NCBI RefSeq assembly: GCF_001457835.1
Contig: NZ_LN898230.1
Location: 79,600-143,599 of the forward strand
DNA from: Fenollaria timonensis
GTDB lineage: Bacteria > Bacillota > Clostridia > Tissierellales > Peptoniphilaceae
Reading direction: 5' to 3'
DNA length: 64,000 nt
Shown here piece by piece: positions 1-9,037 of this stretch. How positions within the stretch are numbered: the first letter of the stretch is position 1; each line of letters starts with the position of its first letter. The translations under genes and the position numbers were made by a program. The notes under the pieces were generated by a model. That model saw nothing but the letters and a program-made list of their open reading frames with translations, had not been told where the DNA came from and made no database searches.

Positions 1-42
1 TGTGATATGCACCCACAAACCCGGACAAAATAACCGCGTTTA

Positions 43-837
43 TTACACGGCTTGTAACCTGTACTCAACAGGTGACAGGCCGTTTAATTTTGTCTTTATT
101 CTCTTGTTGTTATACCAGTCAATATATTCTCTAATAGCAGCTTCTAATTCCTCAATAGTTTTGTAGTTTTCACAGTAAAACATCTCTTGTTTTAACAATC
201 CAAAGAAATTTTCCATGGGTGAATTATCTAGGCAATTTCCTTTTCTAGACATACTCTGTTTGATCCCATATTTTTCAAGTGTATATACCCAACTCCTATG
301 TTGGTAATGAAAGCCTTGATCGGTGTGGATCATTAAGTTATGCTTTACAGGTATGGTTTGTATTGCGTCTTTTAATGACTTTAGTGTGAACTCTACTGTT
401 GGAGATTTGCTTATGCTGTAGGAAATTATTTCTCCGTTATACAGATCCATTATTGGAGATAGGTAGAGTTTTATTTCCGAATTTCTTATTCTAAACTCTG
501 TTACATCACTTACCCATACTGTATTTATCTTATCCACATAAAAGTCTCTATTTAAATTATTTTTAGCAACTTTACCTACATTGCCTTTGTATGATGAGTA
601 GGCTTTTCTTCTTAAGCCATACTTGTTACATAAGAGATTGTTTTCTTTCATGATTCTAAGAACTTTTTTATGGTTCATAATTATGCCTTCTTTTTTTAGT
701 TGTAAGCACACTCTTCTGTAGCCATATCTTCTTTTGGATTCTTCAACTACTCTCTTTACTCTTTCAATATCTTTGGCTTCTTTTGTATTTACTTCCTGTA
801 GTTTCTTCTCCCATTCATAGTAAGAGCTTTTTGGCAA
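43..837 (-). CDS. IS3-family transposase OrfB (DDE integrase)
   Basis: This is the catalytic half of the IS3 transposase. It cuts and joins element ends through a retroviral-integrase-like DDE core. Counting from the TTG at 837, the triad is D111 (in WVSDVTEF), D173 (in HTDQGFHYQ) and E209 (in NSPMENFFG). An HTH_21-like region precedes it (around residues 25-70). The frame is open upstream of 837 through the end of orfA and lies -1 relative to orfA. The functional product is therefore probably an OrfAB fusion made by programmed -1 frameshifting in the A-rich stretch near 910-925, not a protein started at 837. No stop or indel interrupts it, so it may be active. Confidence 0.9.
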   Translation of the reverse strand: MPKSSYYEWEKKLQEVNTKEAKDIERVKRVVEESKRRYGYRRVCLQLKKEGIIMNHKKVLRIMKENNLLCNKYGLRRKAYSSYKGNVGKVAKNNLNRDFYVDKINTVWVSDVTEFRIRNSEIKLYLSPIMDLYNGEIISYSISKSPTVEFTLKSLKDAIQTIPVKHNLMIHTDQGFHYQHRSWVYTLEKYGIKQSMSRKGNCLDNSPMENFFGLLKQEMFYCENYKTIEELEAAIREYIDWYNNKRIKTKLNGLSPVEYRLQAV

Positions 838-899
838 ATCAGCAGTCTCTAGCCAATACTTTAAAGGTAATTTCTTGTATTTTTGCCTTAGTTCAAAAA

Positions 900-1430
900 T
901 TATTTTGGTCTTTTCTTTGTTTTTTGCAATCTCTTTTGAACTAAGGCTTCCAGTTTTTTTTCGTATTCTAGCCTTGCTTTTAGGTATAGATTTTCTTGTC
1001 TTAATTTAATTAACTCTTCTTTTTCTGAAGGGGTAAATTCATTTATCTTATCTTTGCTCATATTAGAATCTCCTAGTTTCTTTGGCCTTCCTCTCTTCCC
1101 ACATAAACCTTCAAAACCTTTTTCTTTATACTTCCTTTGCCAGACAGCTATTGTGGATGGCTGTTTGATTTTGAAGTGTTCTGCAGTTTCTTTGTAGGAT
1201 AGACCATTTATTTTCCTATATTCTATCACAGATAATTTAAATTCTCCACTATATGAACTATTTTTAATACTTTTCTTGAGGCCTTCTTCACCAAACATTC
1301 CATATGACTGAATCCAATTTCGAATTGTATCTTTAGATATCCCATATTTTTTCGATAGATAAATTTGTCCATATCCTTCTTGGTTTTCTTTTACTATTTT
1401 TAATTTCTCTTCATATGTTATTTTTTTCAT
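900..1430 (-). CDS. IS3-family OrfA (helix-turn-helix DNA-binding protein)
   Basis: This 176-residue protein provides end recognition for the IS3 transposase. It holds two helix-turn-helix units. The first is around residues 10-50 (YLSKKYGISKDTIRNWIQSY) and the second around 65-110 (SYKETAEHFKIKQPSTIAVW). A leucine/lysine-rich coiled C-terminus (about 130-165) is the usual OrfA multimerisation segment. The start ATG at 1430 is preceded on the minus strand by a purine-rich GGGGGTATTTTA leader next to the right inverted repeat. The C-terminus overlaps the OrfB frame, as expected for frameshift-controlled IS3 elements. Confidence 0.9.
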   Translation of the reverse strand: MKKITYEEKLKIVKENQEGYGQIYLSKKYGISKDTIRNWIQSYGMFGEEGLKKSIKNSSYSGEFKLSVIEYRKINGLSYKETAEHFKIKQPSTIAVWQRKYKEKGFEGLCGKRGRPKKLGDSNMSKDKINEFTPSEKEELIKLRQENLYLKARLEYEKKLEALVQKRLQKTKKRPK

Positions 1431-1533
1431 TAAAATACCCCCTTATTTCCGTGTCCGGATTTAAGGGGGCAGTACAAAGGCTCTCTTTTTTGTGTGCGTT
1501 TTTATAAAATGTATATGATTTGATTGAAAATCA

Positions 1534-1562
1534 TTGCAATTAACTTTATGTAGGTATATAAT
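1534..1562 (+). promoter_or_regulatory. Promoter of the LPXTG adhesin
   Basis: TTGCAA (1534-1539), a 17-bp spacer and TATAAT (1557-1562) form a good sigma-70 type promoter outside the IS. The roughly 75-nt leader carries two small perfect stem-loops back to back. TACTCAAA pairs with TTTGAGTA (1568-1590), and TGCAAAG pairs with CTTTGCA (1591-1610). A strong AAGGAGGG ribosome site lies before the ATG at 1643. The tandem stems could stabilise or regulate the message. Confidence 0.7.
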
Positions 1563-1642
1563 AATAGTACTCAAATAAAATTTTTGAGTATGCAAAGTTA
1601 TATCTTTGCAAAATAAAATATAAAAAGAAAGGAGGGAGAGAA

Positions 1643-4600
1643 ATGAAGAAATTAAATGTGATTATACTAACAATGATACTAAGCTTAGTTATCTTTGCAG
1701 GTGTAAACGTCATGGCGATGGATGAAAATACAGTAAAGACAGAAGAGCCAAAGACAGTAATTTCTGAAGAAGCTCCCAAAGGTATTGAGGGAGGAAATAC
1801 AGCTGAAGAAGTAAAAGCTGAAGAGAAAGAAGAAATTGTAGAGGAAGGAAATAAAGAAGCGAGTGCTCCTATTGAAGACAAAACTACAAAAACAGATGTA
1901 GAAAATGTTGACATGGGGGGGGTGCCAAGCTCTAATATAGATACAGATAAGACTGTAGAGCCTGAAGACAAAAAGCCTTCCGATGCAAAAGAAGAAACAA
2001 AATCAGAAGAGGAAGCTGAAGGAAAGACTAATGAAGAAGATAAAAAGTCTGAAGAAGTAAAAGATGATAATAAAGAAGAAGATAAGAAGCAAGAAGAAAA
2101 TAAAGATGGCGACGACAAAAAAGAAGAAGCAAAAGATTCTGATACTAAAACAGACGAAGAAAAAGCTAAAGAAGATACAGAAGAAAAGACTGAAGAAGAA
2201 AAAGCTAAAGAAGGTACAGAAGAAAAAGCTGGTGAAAAAGCTGAAGAAGGCGAAAAAACTGAAGAGAAGACAGAAGCAAAAGAATTAAAGGCTGGCGAAA
2301 CACTAGAAATAGAAGAACTAGCTGAAAATCCTATAGCTTTAGGAGCAGGACAAGGTAGTGGAGCTGAAAAAGTTGTTGAAGTAAGTACGTTTGAAGAATT
2401 AAAGAATGCAATTGCAGAAGCAGGTTCTACTCCAACAATCATCAAGATTATGCAAAGCTTTGATATAAGTGAAACGATTATAATAAAAGCAGATCAAGAC
2501 ATAACAATTACATCTGGCGCTGATAGAAGTAAAGCAGATAATCAAGTCACACCAATTGGCGAAGATAAAATAACTATGCCAGAACCAGATAATGACATGG
2601 AAAGAAGACAAGAGCTTGTTAAAGAAGCAGAAGCTAAAGGTGAACAAGCTCTTGAAGATACAGATTTAGAAAAGAATCCATTGCCCAATGTTGATATTAT
2701 TTTAAAAAGAGCTAAAGATTTTAAGGCAACACTATTTAAAGTCGAAAAAGGAGCTACGTTAACTTTAGGAAAAGATAATAAGGATCCATTATTTATAGAT
2801 GGCAATAAAGATGTGAAAACAGCTATAGAACATGGATCAATAATTGATGTGTCTGGCGAACTTACTATGAATGGAGGATTTATTGCCAACAGCAATAATG
2901 AACACGTTAATTCTGCGCCTATTTATGTGCATGAAGGTGCTACATTCACTATGAATGGCGGCAGAATTACTTCTAATAAAAATATTTCTAAAGGTCAATC
3001 AACATTCAATGCAGCTGGAGCTGTTTATATTGATGAAGGTGGCAAATTCACTTTAGAAAGCGGAAGTCTTGATAATAACGAAGCACCAGTAGGTGGCGTA
3101 TTTTTAGGACGAATTTTCGGAAATAAAAATGGTAAAAGAATTAAAGCTCTATTTACAATGAATGGAGGTCTTATTGCTAATAATAAAGGTCCATTGTATG
3201 ACAACTTAGAACCAGAGACAGAAAATTATGGCGGTGCTGTACATGTAGATTCACTTGCTAATTTTATATTCAATAATGGTATATTAGCTGGAAATGAATC
3301 TTACCATGGAGGAGCTGTTGCTATTAATGATAATTATGTTACAGGTACTAATGGCGTAAACTATTCTAATATTCAAAATGTTGATTATGATGAATATATT
3401 AAATATGCTGGAGCGTACTACACTCAATATGGTGGACTTATTTATAAAAATATAGCCAAAGTTCATAATGATGGTAACACATCGGGTGCAGGTGGAGGCA
3501 TTTATATCAATGCATCGACTGCTACATTAAAAGGTGGTTATCTTTTAAACAATAAGTCTGAAAATATGGGCGGAGGAATTTATGTTTCTATTGTCCCACA
3601 CGTTTTAAAGTTAGAACATGTATTGATTAGTCAAAATAAAGCTATAAATGGTGCTTACTATCATCTTTCTGCTGGTAATGGCGGGGGATTTTGGCATTGT
3701 CCAGCAGGAAATGTAGATTTTGAAGATTTTAATTCAGTTTACATTTTTGATAATGATGCTTCATCTGGTGGTAAAGACATTTTTACTCATGGAAAAAAAG
3801 ATAATTATAGTATTTTTAATGGAGAAAGTTATGATTTTCCAAAATTCTTAACAAATATATCTCCAATAACAGAACAAGGAAATATTATAAAATATCTATA
3901 TAACGGCAAAGAAGTTCCAGAATGGATGTATCACACAGACAAAGCTGTATCTTTACAAGCTATATATAATGCTCAAACAAAAAATGAAGCTTGGACAAAC
4001 TCTAATCTATTTATTATGGGCAACACTGCTTTAAAGGGTGCTGGAATTGGATCAAACGCTAACACTACTCCTCCAGGAAAAACTGGCGAATATGAAATAA
4101 CTATAGATAAAAAGTGGCATAAATCGATTCCTGAAGATAAAAAACCTAAAAGCATTTGGGTTGATTTATTTATAGGAGACGCAAAATATGGCGAAGTTGA
4201 ACTAAGTAAAGATAATGATTGGACTGCAAAGTTTGAAAATCTACCTTTTACAGCTGAAGAGCTTATGAAAAAGAAGATCAGCTACTCAATAAAGGAAAGA
4301 AATGATGATTTCTACTCTGTTATAGATGAAACATTAAATTCTTTAGAGGTTGAAAGAGTATTTGCTGGTGAAAAATACCCTAATGATGATAATGCCATTA
4401 ATTTTGATATGCCACCTCACAAGCAAATGGACTACAAAATCGTATTTATCCATAAGGATAAAAATGGTAAAGAAATCTCGAGGGAAGATATTAAAATTGA
4501 CTATAAGGAAGATAAAGAGAAATGGACTGGCCTCGTAAAAGATATGCTTCTTGATAAGTTTAAGAATCTTAAAGATGTAAAAATAACATATCATAGTTAT

Positions 4601-6670
4601 GAAAAAGCCTATGAACCATCTCCTGATTGGGTTGGCCTTGGCTACAATGGTTTAACTGCTGATTCAAATTGGTGGGAAGAAAATGGTCCTTGGCATGAAG
4701 CCTATATACTCGAAAAAGAAGACGGTACAGTTGAAATTCAACTACCATATCTTTGGACTCAATATATGGGGAATCCAGATCATACAACTGATGATTACAC
4801 AAAAAATACCAATGGTTATAGGTTAGCGTTAGTGCCAAATCATAGATTTACCATTACTAACTATCCATATTCAGAAATACCTGTAGTGAAAAAATGGGAT
4901 GAATCGATAGAAGAAAAGGATATTCCTGATTCTGTTAAGGTATATTTATTGAGAGATGGAATAAGAGTTAAGGATAAAGATGGAAACGATCGTTACGTTA
5001 TCCTATCTAAAGATAATGGATGGAAAGGTAATTTTGACAAACTTCCATTTTTTGAATTAGATGGCATGGGATTTGAAAAATATTGGGTTAAGGAAGATTC
5101 TGAAATATTTATCCCACTTGTTACAAGAAAAGAAAATTCTATTTTAAATATTAGAGTTGAAAGGGATAAAGATTCTGATAAATATCTAATTTATAAAGAT
5201 TATACAGGTGGATATTTTAGAATTAATTATATACCTTTTGAAGTGCACTATATTTACAAAGTTGGGAATAAAGAAGTAAAAGAAGTTTATACAAAAAAAC
5301 TAGAGCCATATAGAGTTGATGGATGGGATTGGCATTTAGACACAGTTATCAAAGATATAGTAATGAATGGAAAATTTAAAGATTCAGATATAGAAATTAA
5401 AATGTATTACGATGAAAATGGAAAGCCGTTCCCAAGAAACCTTGGACAGTATGAAGCGAACTGGGATGGTGACATTGTTACAAACGATGATCCATATGTC
5501 CTTAAATTAGTTGAAGAAAATGGAAAGTTAGTTCTTTATGTACCAAAGTTAACAGATGTTGGCGATAATGACAATTTACTTTATGTAAAACCATATACTG
5601 AAGAAGGTAAGAAATATTTTGAGCTTACAAACTATTATCAACCAAAACATCGTATTGAAGTTGAAAAAGTTTGGGATACTGAAAACACTGAATCTATCCC
5701 TAAAAATCTTAAGATTAAGATAAAAGGAAAGTATGTTGATAAAGAAATAACTCTTACACCTGAAGAGTGGAAATACATGGAAGAATTCCTAGGAAAAGGG
5801 ATTCTATCTACAAACAACTACGAATTTACTGAAGAAGACTTAGAAAAATTTGACGGAAAACAGTCTATTGAAACAACTATGGATTTTGATGCTAAAGACA
5901 AGATTGTAAAATTCTTTGGCACAGACAAGAAAGAATTGACAAAAGATGAATTCTTAAAAATGATTCAAGGCAAAAAATACTCATTTGAACTTAAAGAAGC
6001 AGCCGAAGATAAAGCTGAGGTAGAACTTAAATATGATGAAGATGGAAACTTGATCATCGTATATCCAGTTGATGTAGTAATTACAGAAGTAGCTAAAGTC
6101 ACTTTCACTAACACAGAAAAACCTGAAGAGCCAGAAGAACCACCTACACCAGAAACAAAAACTATAACAGTTAGAGTAAATAAAGTTTGGCAAGCTCTTG
6201 GCAAAACTAGAGATATACAAGTTGAGCTGTATATCAATGGCGAAGCAAGCGGCAAAATCCTTACTTTAAACGCAGCTAACGGCTGGAGTGCAAGCTTCAC
6301 TAATCTTGATTTAGAAGACGAATCAGGAAGAAGATACACATACACTGTTAGAGAAGTAGGCGAAAAGGACAATATCTACAATATTGACGATAGAAAGTTC
6401 GAGGTAAGCTACTCTGGTGAAATGTACAAAGGTTTCACTATACTAAACAAAGAAGTTCCACCAGAAGAACCTGAGGAACCAGAAGAACCTGAAGAAGAAG
6501 AACCAGAAGAACCACATGAACCAGAAGAAGAAAATGAAAAGCCTAAAGACAAGAACAGATTACCAAAGACTGGCGTTACAGAAGACGCTTTAGGTATATT
6601 CTTAGGTTTAATGATTTTACTTGGACTTGTATATATCAAGAAAAAGTTTATCGTAGAAAAAAGTAAATAG
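1643..6670 (+). CDS. LPXTG cell-wall-anchored adhesin with beta-helix and Cna-B domains
   Basis: This 1,675-residue surface protein is probably sortase-anchored to peptidoglycan and adhesive. A signal peptide (residues 1-25, ending VMA) leads into an E/K-rich low-complexity region (about 30-225). Next comes a right-handed beta-helix-like region with repeated TMNGG turns (near residues 409, 436 and 506) and many GG/NN ladder positions, up to about 700. At least four Cna-B-like modules begin near residues 817 (ITIDKKWHKS), 1080 (PVVKKWDES), 1337 (IEVEKVWDT) and 1507 (VRVNKVWQA). Such modules are often stabilised by Lys-Asn isopeptide bonds. A Pro/Glu-rich wall-spanning spacer (about 1605-1638) precedes LPKTG (1640-1644), a hydrophobic segment and a Lys-rich tail. 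A G8 run (1915-1922) sits in codons 91-94. The frame is open as sequenced, but one slip would truncate the protein before any adhesive domain. The ligand is unknown. Confidence 0.9.
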   Translation: MKKLNVIILTMILSLVIFAGVNVMAMDENTVKTEEPKTVISEEAPKGIEGGNTAEEVKAEEKEEIVEEGNKEASAPIEDKTTKTDVENVDMGGVPSSNIDTDKTVEPEDKKPSDAKEETKSEEEAEGKTNEEDKKSEEVKDDNKEEDKKQEENKDGDDKKEEAKDSDTKTDEEKAKEDTEEKTEEEKAKEGTEEKAGEKAEEGEKTEEKTEAKELKAGETLEIEELAENPIALGAGQGSGAEKVVEVSTFEELKNAIAEAGSTPTIIKIMQSFDISETIIIKADQDITITSGADRSKADNQVTPIGEDKITMPEPDNDMERRQELVKEAEAKGEQALEDTDLEKNPLPNVDIILKRAKDFKATLFKVEKGATLTLGKDNKDPLFIDGNKDVKTAIEHGSIIDVSGELTMNGGFIANSNNEHVNSAPIYVHEGATFTMNGGRITSNKNISKGQSTFNAAGAVYIDEGGKFTLESGSLDNNEAPVGGVFLGRIFGNKNGKRIKALFTMNGGLIANNKGPLYDNLEPETENYGGAVHVDSLANFIFNNGILAGNESYHGGAVAINDNYVTGTNGVNYSNIQNVDYDEYIKYAGAYYTQYGGLIYKNIAKVHNDGNTSGAGGGIYINASTATLKGGYLLNNKSENMGGGIYVSIVPHVLKLEHVLISQNKAINGAYYHLSAGNGGGFWHCPAGNVDFEDFNSVYIFDNDASSGGKDIFTHGKKDNYSIFNGESYDFPKFLTNISPITEQGNIIKYLYNGKEVPEWMYHTDKAVSLQAIYNAQTKNEAWTNSNLFIMGNTALKGAGIGSNANTTPPGKTGEYEITIDKKWHKSIPEDKKPKSIWVDLFIGDAKYGEVELSKDNDWTAKFENLPFTAEELMKKKISYSIKERNDDFYSVIDETLNSLEVERVFAGEKYPNDDNAINFDMPPHKQMDYKIVFIHKDKNGKEISREDIKIDYKEDKEKWTGLVKDMLLDKFKNLKDVKITYHSYEKAYEPSPDWVGLGYNGLTADSNWWEENGPWHEAYILEKEDGTVEIQLPYLWTQYMGNPDHTTDDYTKNTNGYRLALVPNHRFTITNYPYSEIPVVKKWDESIEEKDIPDSVKVYLLRDGIRVKDKDGNDRYVILSKDNGWKGNFDKLPFFELDGMGFEKYWVKEDSEIFIPLVTRKENSILNIRVERDKDSDKYLIYKDYTGGYFRINYIPFEVHYIYKVGNKEVKEVYTKKLEPYRVDGWDWHLDTVIKDIVMNGKFKDSDIEIKMYYDENGKPFPRNLGQYEANWDGDIVTNDDPYVLKLVEENGKLVLYVPKLTDVGDNDNLLYVKPYTEEGKKYFELTNYYQPKHRIEVEKVWDTENTESIPKNLKIKIKGKYVDKEITLTPEEWKYMEEFLGKGILSTNNYEFTEEDLEKFDGKQSIETTMDFDAKDKIVKFFGTDKKELTKDEFLKMIQGKKYSFELKEAAEDKAEVELKYDEDGNLIIVYPVDVVITEVAKVTFTNTEKPEEPEEPPTPETKTITVRVNKVWQALGKTRDIQVELYINGEASGKILTLNAANGWSASFTNLDLEDESGRRYTYTVREVGEKDNIYNIDDRKFEVSYSGEMYKGFTILNKEVPPEEPEEPEEPEEEEPEEPHEPEEENEKPKDKNRLPKTGVTEDALGIFLGLMILLGLVYIKKKFIVEKSK
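1915..1922 (+). repeat. G8 homopolymer in adhesin coding sequence
   Basis: Eight consecutive G residues span the codons for Met-Gly-Gly-Val near residue 91. Together with the C8 run at 35160 it is the longest G/C homopolymer I find in this AT-rich window. Gain or loss of one G would shift the frame and end translation in the acidic region, which makes it a candidate slipped-strand phase-variation switch. Confidence 0.8.
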
Positions 6671-6688
6671 TTAAATCTATTATAAAAG

Positions 6689-6727
6689 ATATCTGCTAGG
6701 CACATATGAGCCTGGCAGATATTTTTT
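6689..6727 (+). terminator. Terminator of the adhesin gene
   Basis: ATATCTGC-x-AGGC pairs with GCCT-x-GCAGATAT across an 8-nt loop, followed by a run of six T. It lies 19 bp after the adhesin stop codon. Confidence 0.85.
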
Positions 6728-6729
6728 GC

Positions 6730-6762
6730 AAAAAAAATAGTAGGAAGCATCTCTTCCTACTA
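6730..6762 (-). terminator. Terminator of the minus-strand lipoprotein gene
   Basis: TAGTAGGAAG (6738-6747) pairs with CTTCCTACTA (6753-6762). On the minus strand it is followed by a T run (the A8 at 6730-6737). It lies between two convergent genes. Confidence 0.75.
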
Positions 6763-6787
6763 TATATACATATCTATTAAAAATTAT

Positions 6788-7585
6788 CTACTTAAACTCA
6801 AATGTAGTCATCTTTTCTTTGCCGCCATCGCCTTTGTAGACTAGATCGAATTTTTCTGCCTTGCCTTTTGCGTGATTGAAGTAGAAAAGCGCGTGCTCTG
6901 TCTTGCCGCTTGCGATATTTATCTTGAATTTGGCTGCATCGTACTTACCTCTGTCTGTGTAAAGCGTTGCGCTTAGTAGCTCTCTGTCCCATTTCTCAGT
7001 GCTCATAAGTTTTGCTCTGACTTCCATACCCTCAGTAACTTTACCAAGTGATATGAACTGTATATTGATTTTGTCTTTATCAAAGTCACTTAATTGCCAA
7101 GCGTGCGGCTCGTACATCGATGGTGCAAACTTGAATACATCGTCTTTATCCTTGTAGATGTAGATGTACTGCGCAGTATTTGAGTTGTTAAAGCTCAAAG
7201 TGTATCTAAGCTCGATTGCGTGTTCATCAACTTGGCTCGCTTCAACATCTGATACTTCGATGTCAATGTCTTTAAGTGCTTCGCTTGTCTCTTTGTTAAG
7301 CGCTCTGTATTCATCACGCGTCATGTCAACCGCTGTCAAATACTCATCGCTAACCATCTCTGAGAAGGCTTCGTAATTTTTCTCTGCTATACTCTTCTTA
7401 ATAAAGCGTTTAAGCGCATTAACAAAGTCGTCGTCGATGTCATCAGCCTTTGGCTCTTTGCCTTCGCTAACGTTCCAGTCTTTTATCTCTTCCTTTGTAA
7501 ACTTCGTCTCTTTTTCTGAACATGCTGTCAATGCCATAAGCATGGCCACTAGCATAGTTATAAATAAAATAAATTTCTTTTTCAT
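6788..7585 (-). CDS. Predicted lipoprotein of unknown function
   Basis: This 265-residue protein has a lipoprotein signal peptide: Lys-rich start, hydrophobic stretch, lipobox LTAC with the acylated Cys at about residue 22. It is therefore tethered to the outer face of the membrane. After a charged linker the segment KRFIKKSIAEKNYEAFSEMV at about residues 61-80 begins an alpha-helical/beta-sheet region like NTF2-fold or DUF4878-type lipoprotein domains, but I cannot assign a family. The C-terminal half (about 170-265) is beta-rich. It is transcribed alone, divergently from the M20 hydrolase, from an overlapping promoter. A and G content and codon use match the neighbours. Confidence 0.7.
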   Translation of the reverse strand: MKKKFILFITMLVAMLMALTACSEKETKFTKEEIKDWNVSEGKEPKADDIDDDFVNALKRFIKKSIAEKNYEAFSEMVSDEYLTAVDMTRDEYRALNKETSEALKDIDIEVSDVEASQVDEHAIELRYTLSFNNSNTAQYIYIYKDKDDVFKFAPSMYEPHAWQLSDFDKDKINIQFISLGKVTEGMEVRAKLMSTEKWDRELLSATLYTDRGKYDAAKFKINIASGKTEHALFYFNHAKGKAEKFDLVYKGDGGKEKMTTFEFK

Positions 7586-7604
7586 AATTCACCTCAACAT
7601 GAAT

Positions 7605-7664
7605 ATATTACTACATCTACAGCAATTTGTCAAGCTTGACAAAACGCGGCTCTTGATGTAAGAT
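7605..7664. promoter_or_regulatory. Divergent promoters sharing an 18-bp palindrome
   Basis: For the plus strand, TTGACA (7636-7641), 17 bp and TAAGAT (7659-7664) drive the M20 hydrolase. For the minus strand, TTGACA (complement of 7628-7633), 17 bp and TAATAT (complement of 7605-7610) drive the lipoprotein. The two -35 boxes are the arms of the perfect palindrome TTTGTCAAGCTTGACAAA (7626-7643). RNA polymerase cannot easily occupy both at once, and the palindrome could also be a dimeric-repressor operator. Confidence 0.75.
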
Positions 7665-7683
7665 TTAGCTAGTAGGTGATAAG

Positions 7684-8847
7684 ATGGATTTAGTTTTATA
7701 TAGAAGATTTTTTCACAAAATCCCCGAGCTCGGCTTTGAAGAGATTCAGACGACTAAGGAGATCATTAAAATACTTGAAAATTTTAATTGTAAACTTTAT
7801 TATGGCAGGGCGCTTTACGAAAAGGGCGCCGAGAGTAAGATGAGCGACATCGATAAAGGCTTCACTGGGGTGATGGCTGAGTTTGGCGCGGCTCCGTACT
7901 TTTTATTCAGAGCTGATATCGACGGGCTCAAGATAAAGGAGACGAGTGATATAACGCATTTACCGAACACCTTTGGCTTTGCCTCGACTAATGGCAATAT
8001 GCACGCCTGTGGTCACGACGGACACATAGCCTTGGCACTTAGCTTATGCGAGCGCTTTAGTAAGTCTGGAGAATCGGCTCGTGTACTATTTCAACCTGCA
8101 GAAGAAGGGGTTCGCGGCGCAAGAAGCATGGCGGACTTTATTACAGAGGATGTGGGTGGATTTTTATCATATCACATTGGTTTAGGCGAGGAAAAGGGCT
8201 ACATTGGTGTTGGAACGACTGATTTTTTGGCAACTACCAAGCTTGATATGAGCTTTTTCGGAAAGGCGGCGCACGCAGCAAACGCTCCTGAAAAGGGGAT
8301 CAGCGCTCTTACTATTGCCATGGCTTTTATAGATATGATAAAGGATCTTACAATTGATGCTCATAGCAAAAAATTTATAAACATCGGTATTATAAATGGC
8401 GGCGGCCAAAGAAATGCTATCATGGATAAAATTACTTTGGGTATGGACCTTAGAACGGATAGCGACGAGGCGATGGATGAGATGCTTTCTTCTATGGAGA
8501 AGATTGCAAGATGCGTATCTGAGGCGAAGGGCGCGAGCTACGAGATGAAGGTGCTTGCAAAGGCAAATGCATATAAGGAAGAGAACTATGAACTAATTGA
8601 TAGAGTGATTGAAAAACTTAAGGCAAATGAGATAAAGACTCATAGAATGCCAAGCTTTGGCGCGAGTGAAGATGTGACTTTTTATCTTAAGAAGCTTAAG
8701 AGCCGCGGCGTTCCAGCCATGCACATGATGCTGGGAACGAATTTAAAGGGGCCGCACCACAGCGATACATTTGACTTTGACGAGGAAGATTTAGAGTTCT
8801 TCTACAAGGCCATAGGTCTAGCGTATGAGGAGATGAAAGAAGAGTGA
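7684..8847 (+). CDS. M20-family amidohydrolase/peptidase (HipO/AbgA-like)
   Basis: This 387-residue cytoplasmic metallohydrolase is likely to cleave N-acyl-amino acids or small peptides. Metal ligands are visible in HACGHDGH (residues 107-114), in the catalytic-glutamate motif QPAEEG (137-142) and in the late histidine of GPHHSD (around 357). The lid/dimerisation domain lies between about 185 and 295 (GKAAHAANAPEKG). Length and motif order match the amidohydrolase subfamily of M20 (IAL, HipO, AbgA, YxeP) better than the PepT or DapE branches. The exact acyl substrate cannot be read from sequence. It is monocistronic, between its own promoter and a terminator whose stem overlaps the stop codon. 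Confidence 0.85.
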   Translation: MDLVLYRRFFHKIPELGFEEIQTTKEIIKILENFNCKLYYGRALYEKGAESKMSDIDKGFTGVMAEFGAAPYFLFRADIDGLKIKETSDITHLPNTFGFASTNGNMHACGHDGHIALALSLCERFSKSGESARVLFQPAEEGVRGARSMADFITEDVGGFLSYHIGLGEEKGYIGVGTTDFLATTKLDMSFFGKAAHAANAPEKGISALTIAMAFIDMIKDLTIDAHSKKFINIGIINGGGQRNAIMDKITLGMDLRTDSDEAMDEMLSSMEKIARCVSEAKGASYEMKVLAKANAYKEENYELIDRVIEKLKANEIKTHRMPSFGASEDVTFYLKKLKSRGVPAMHMMLGTNLKGPHHSDTFDFDEEDLEFFYKAIGLAYEEMKEE

Positions 8848-8864
8848 TGAACTCTTCTTTTTTT
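8836..8864 (+). terminator. Terminator of the M20 hydrolase gene
   Basis: AAAGAAGAGT pairs with ACTCTTCTTT and is followed by T residues. The left arm includes the last codons of the gene and the 5-nt loop includes the stop codon. Confidence 0.8.
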
Positions 8865-8904
8865 AGTCTCTTTAAACTTTTCGCGTATCATCTTGATAAA
8901 ATCA

Positions 8905-8933
8905 TTGCAAAAAAAATCTATATGTGTTATAAT
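8905..8933 (+). promoter_or_regulatory. Promoter of the EF-G-like gene
   Basis: TTGCAA (8905-8910), 17 bp and TATAAT (8928-8933). The roughly 100-nt leader starts with the hairpin GTGAAG...CTTCAC (about 8940-8962) and ends with the ribosome site GAGGAGG before the ATG at 9038. Confidence 0.75.
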
Positions 8934-9037
8934 ATTTTTGTGAAGAAATTATTATCTTCACGCTAAATTTTTTTACATATAACGCTTTTATAAAGTAAAT
9001 CGATAAAATAACTATATTTATATGAGGAGGAAAAAAT

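Larger units (their letters stand above)
8..1471 (-). mobile_element. IS3-family insertion sequence, complete
   Basis: Imperfect terminal inverted repeats bound the element. The left end reads TGCACCCACAAACCCGGACA at 8-27, and the reverse complement of the right end starts TGCCCCCTTAAATCCGGACA at 1471. Two overlapping reading frames on the minus strand encode the orfA/orfB pair typical of IS3 (IS150-like). I see no convincing 3-4 bp target duplication: the left flank ends ATA and the right flank begins GTA. The element sits 171 bp upstream of the adhesin start. Confidence 0.85.

Noticed and set aside
1472-1480. Target-site duplication for the IS3 element
   Set aside because: The flanking triplets ATA and GTA differ, so no duplication can be claimed.
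1546-2445. Ser/Phe-rich 299-codon frame antisense to the adhesin N-terminus
   Set aside because: It mirrors the Glu/Lys codons (GAA, AAA) of the acidic repeat region on the opposite strand and has no ribosome site or family match.
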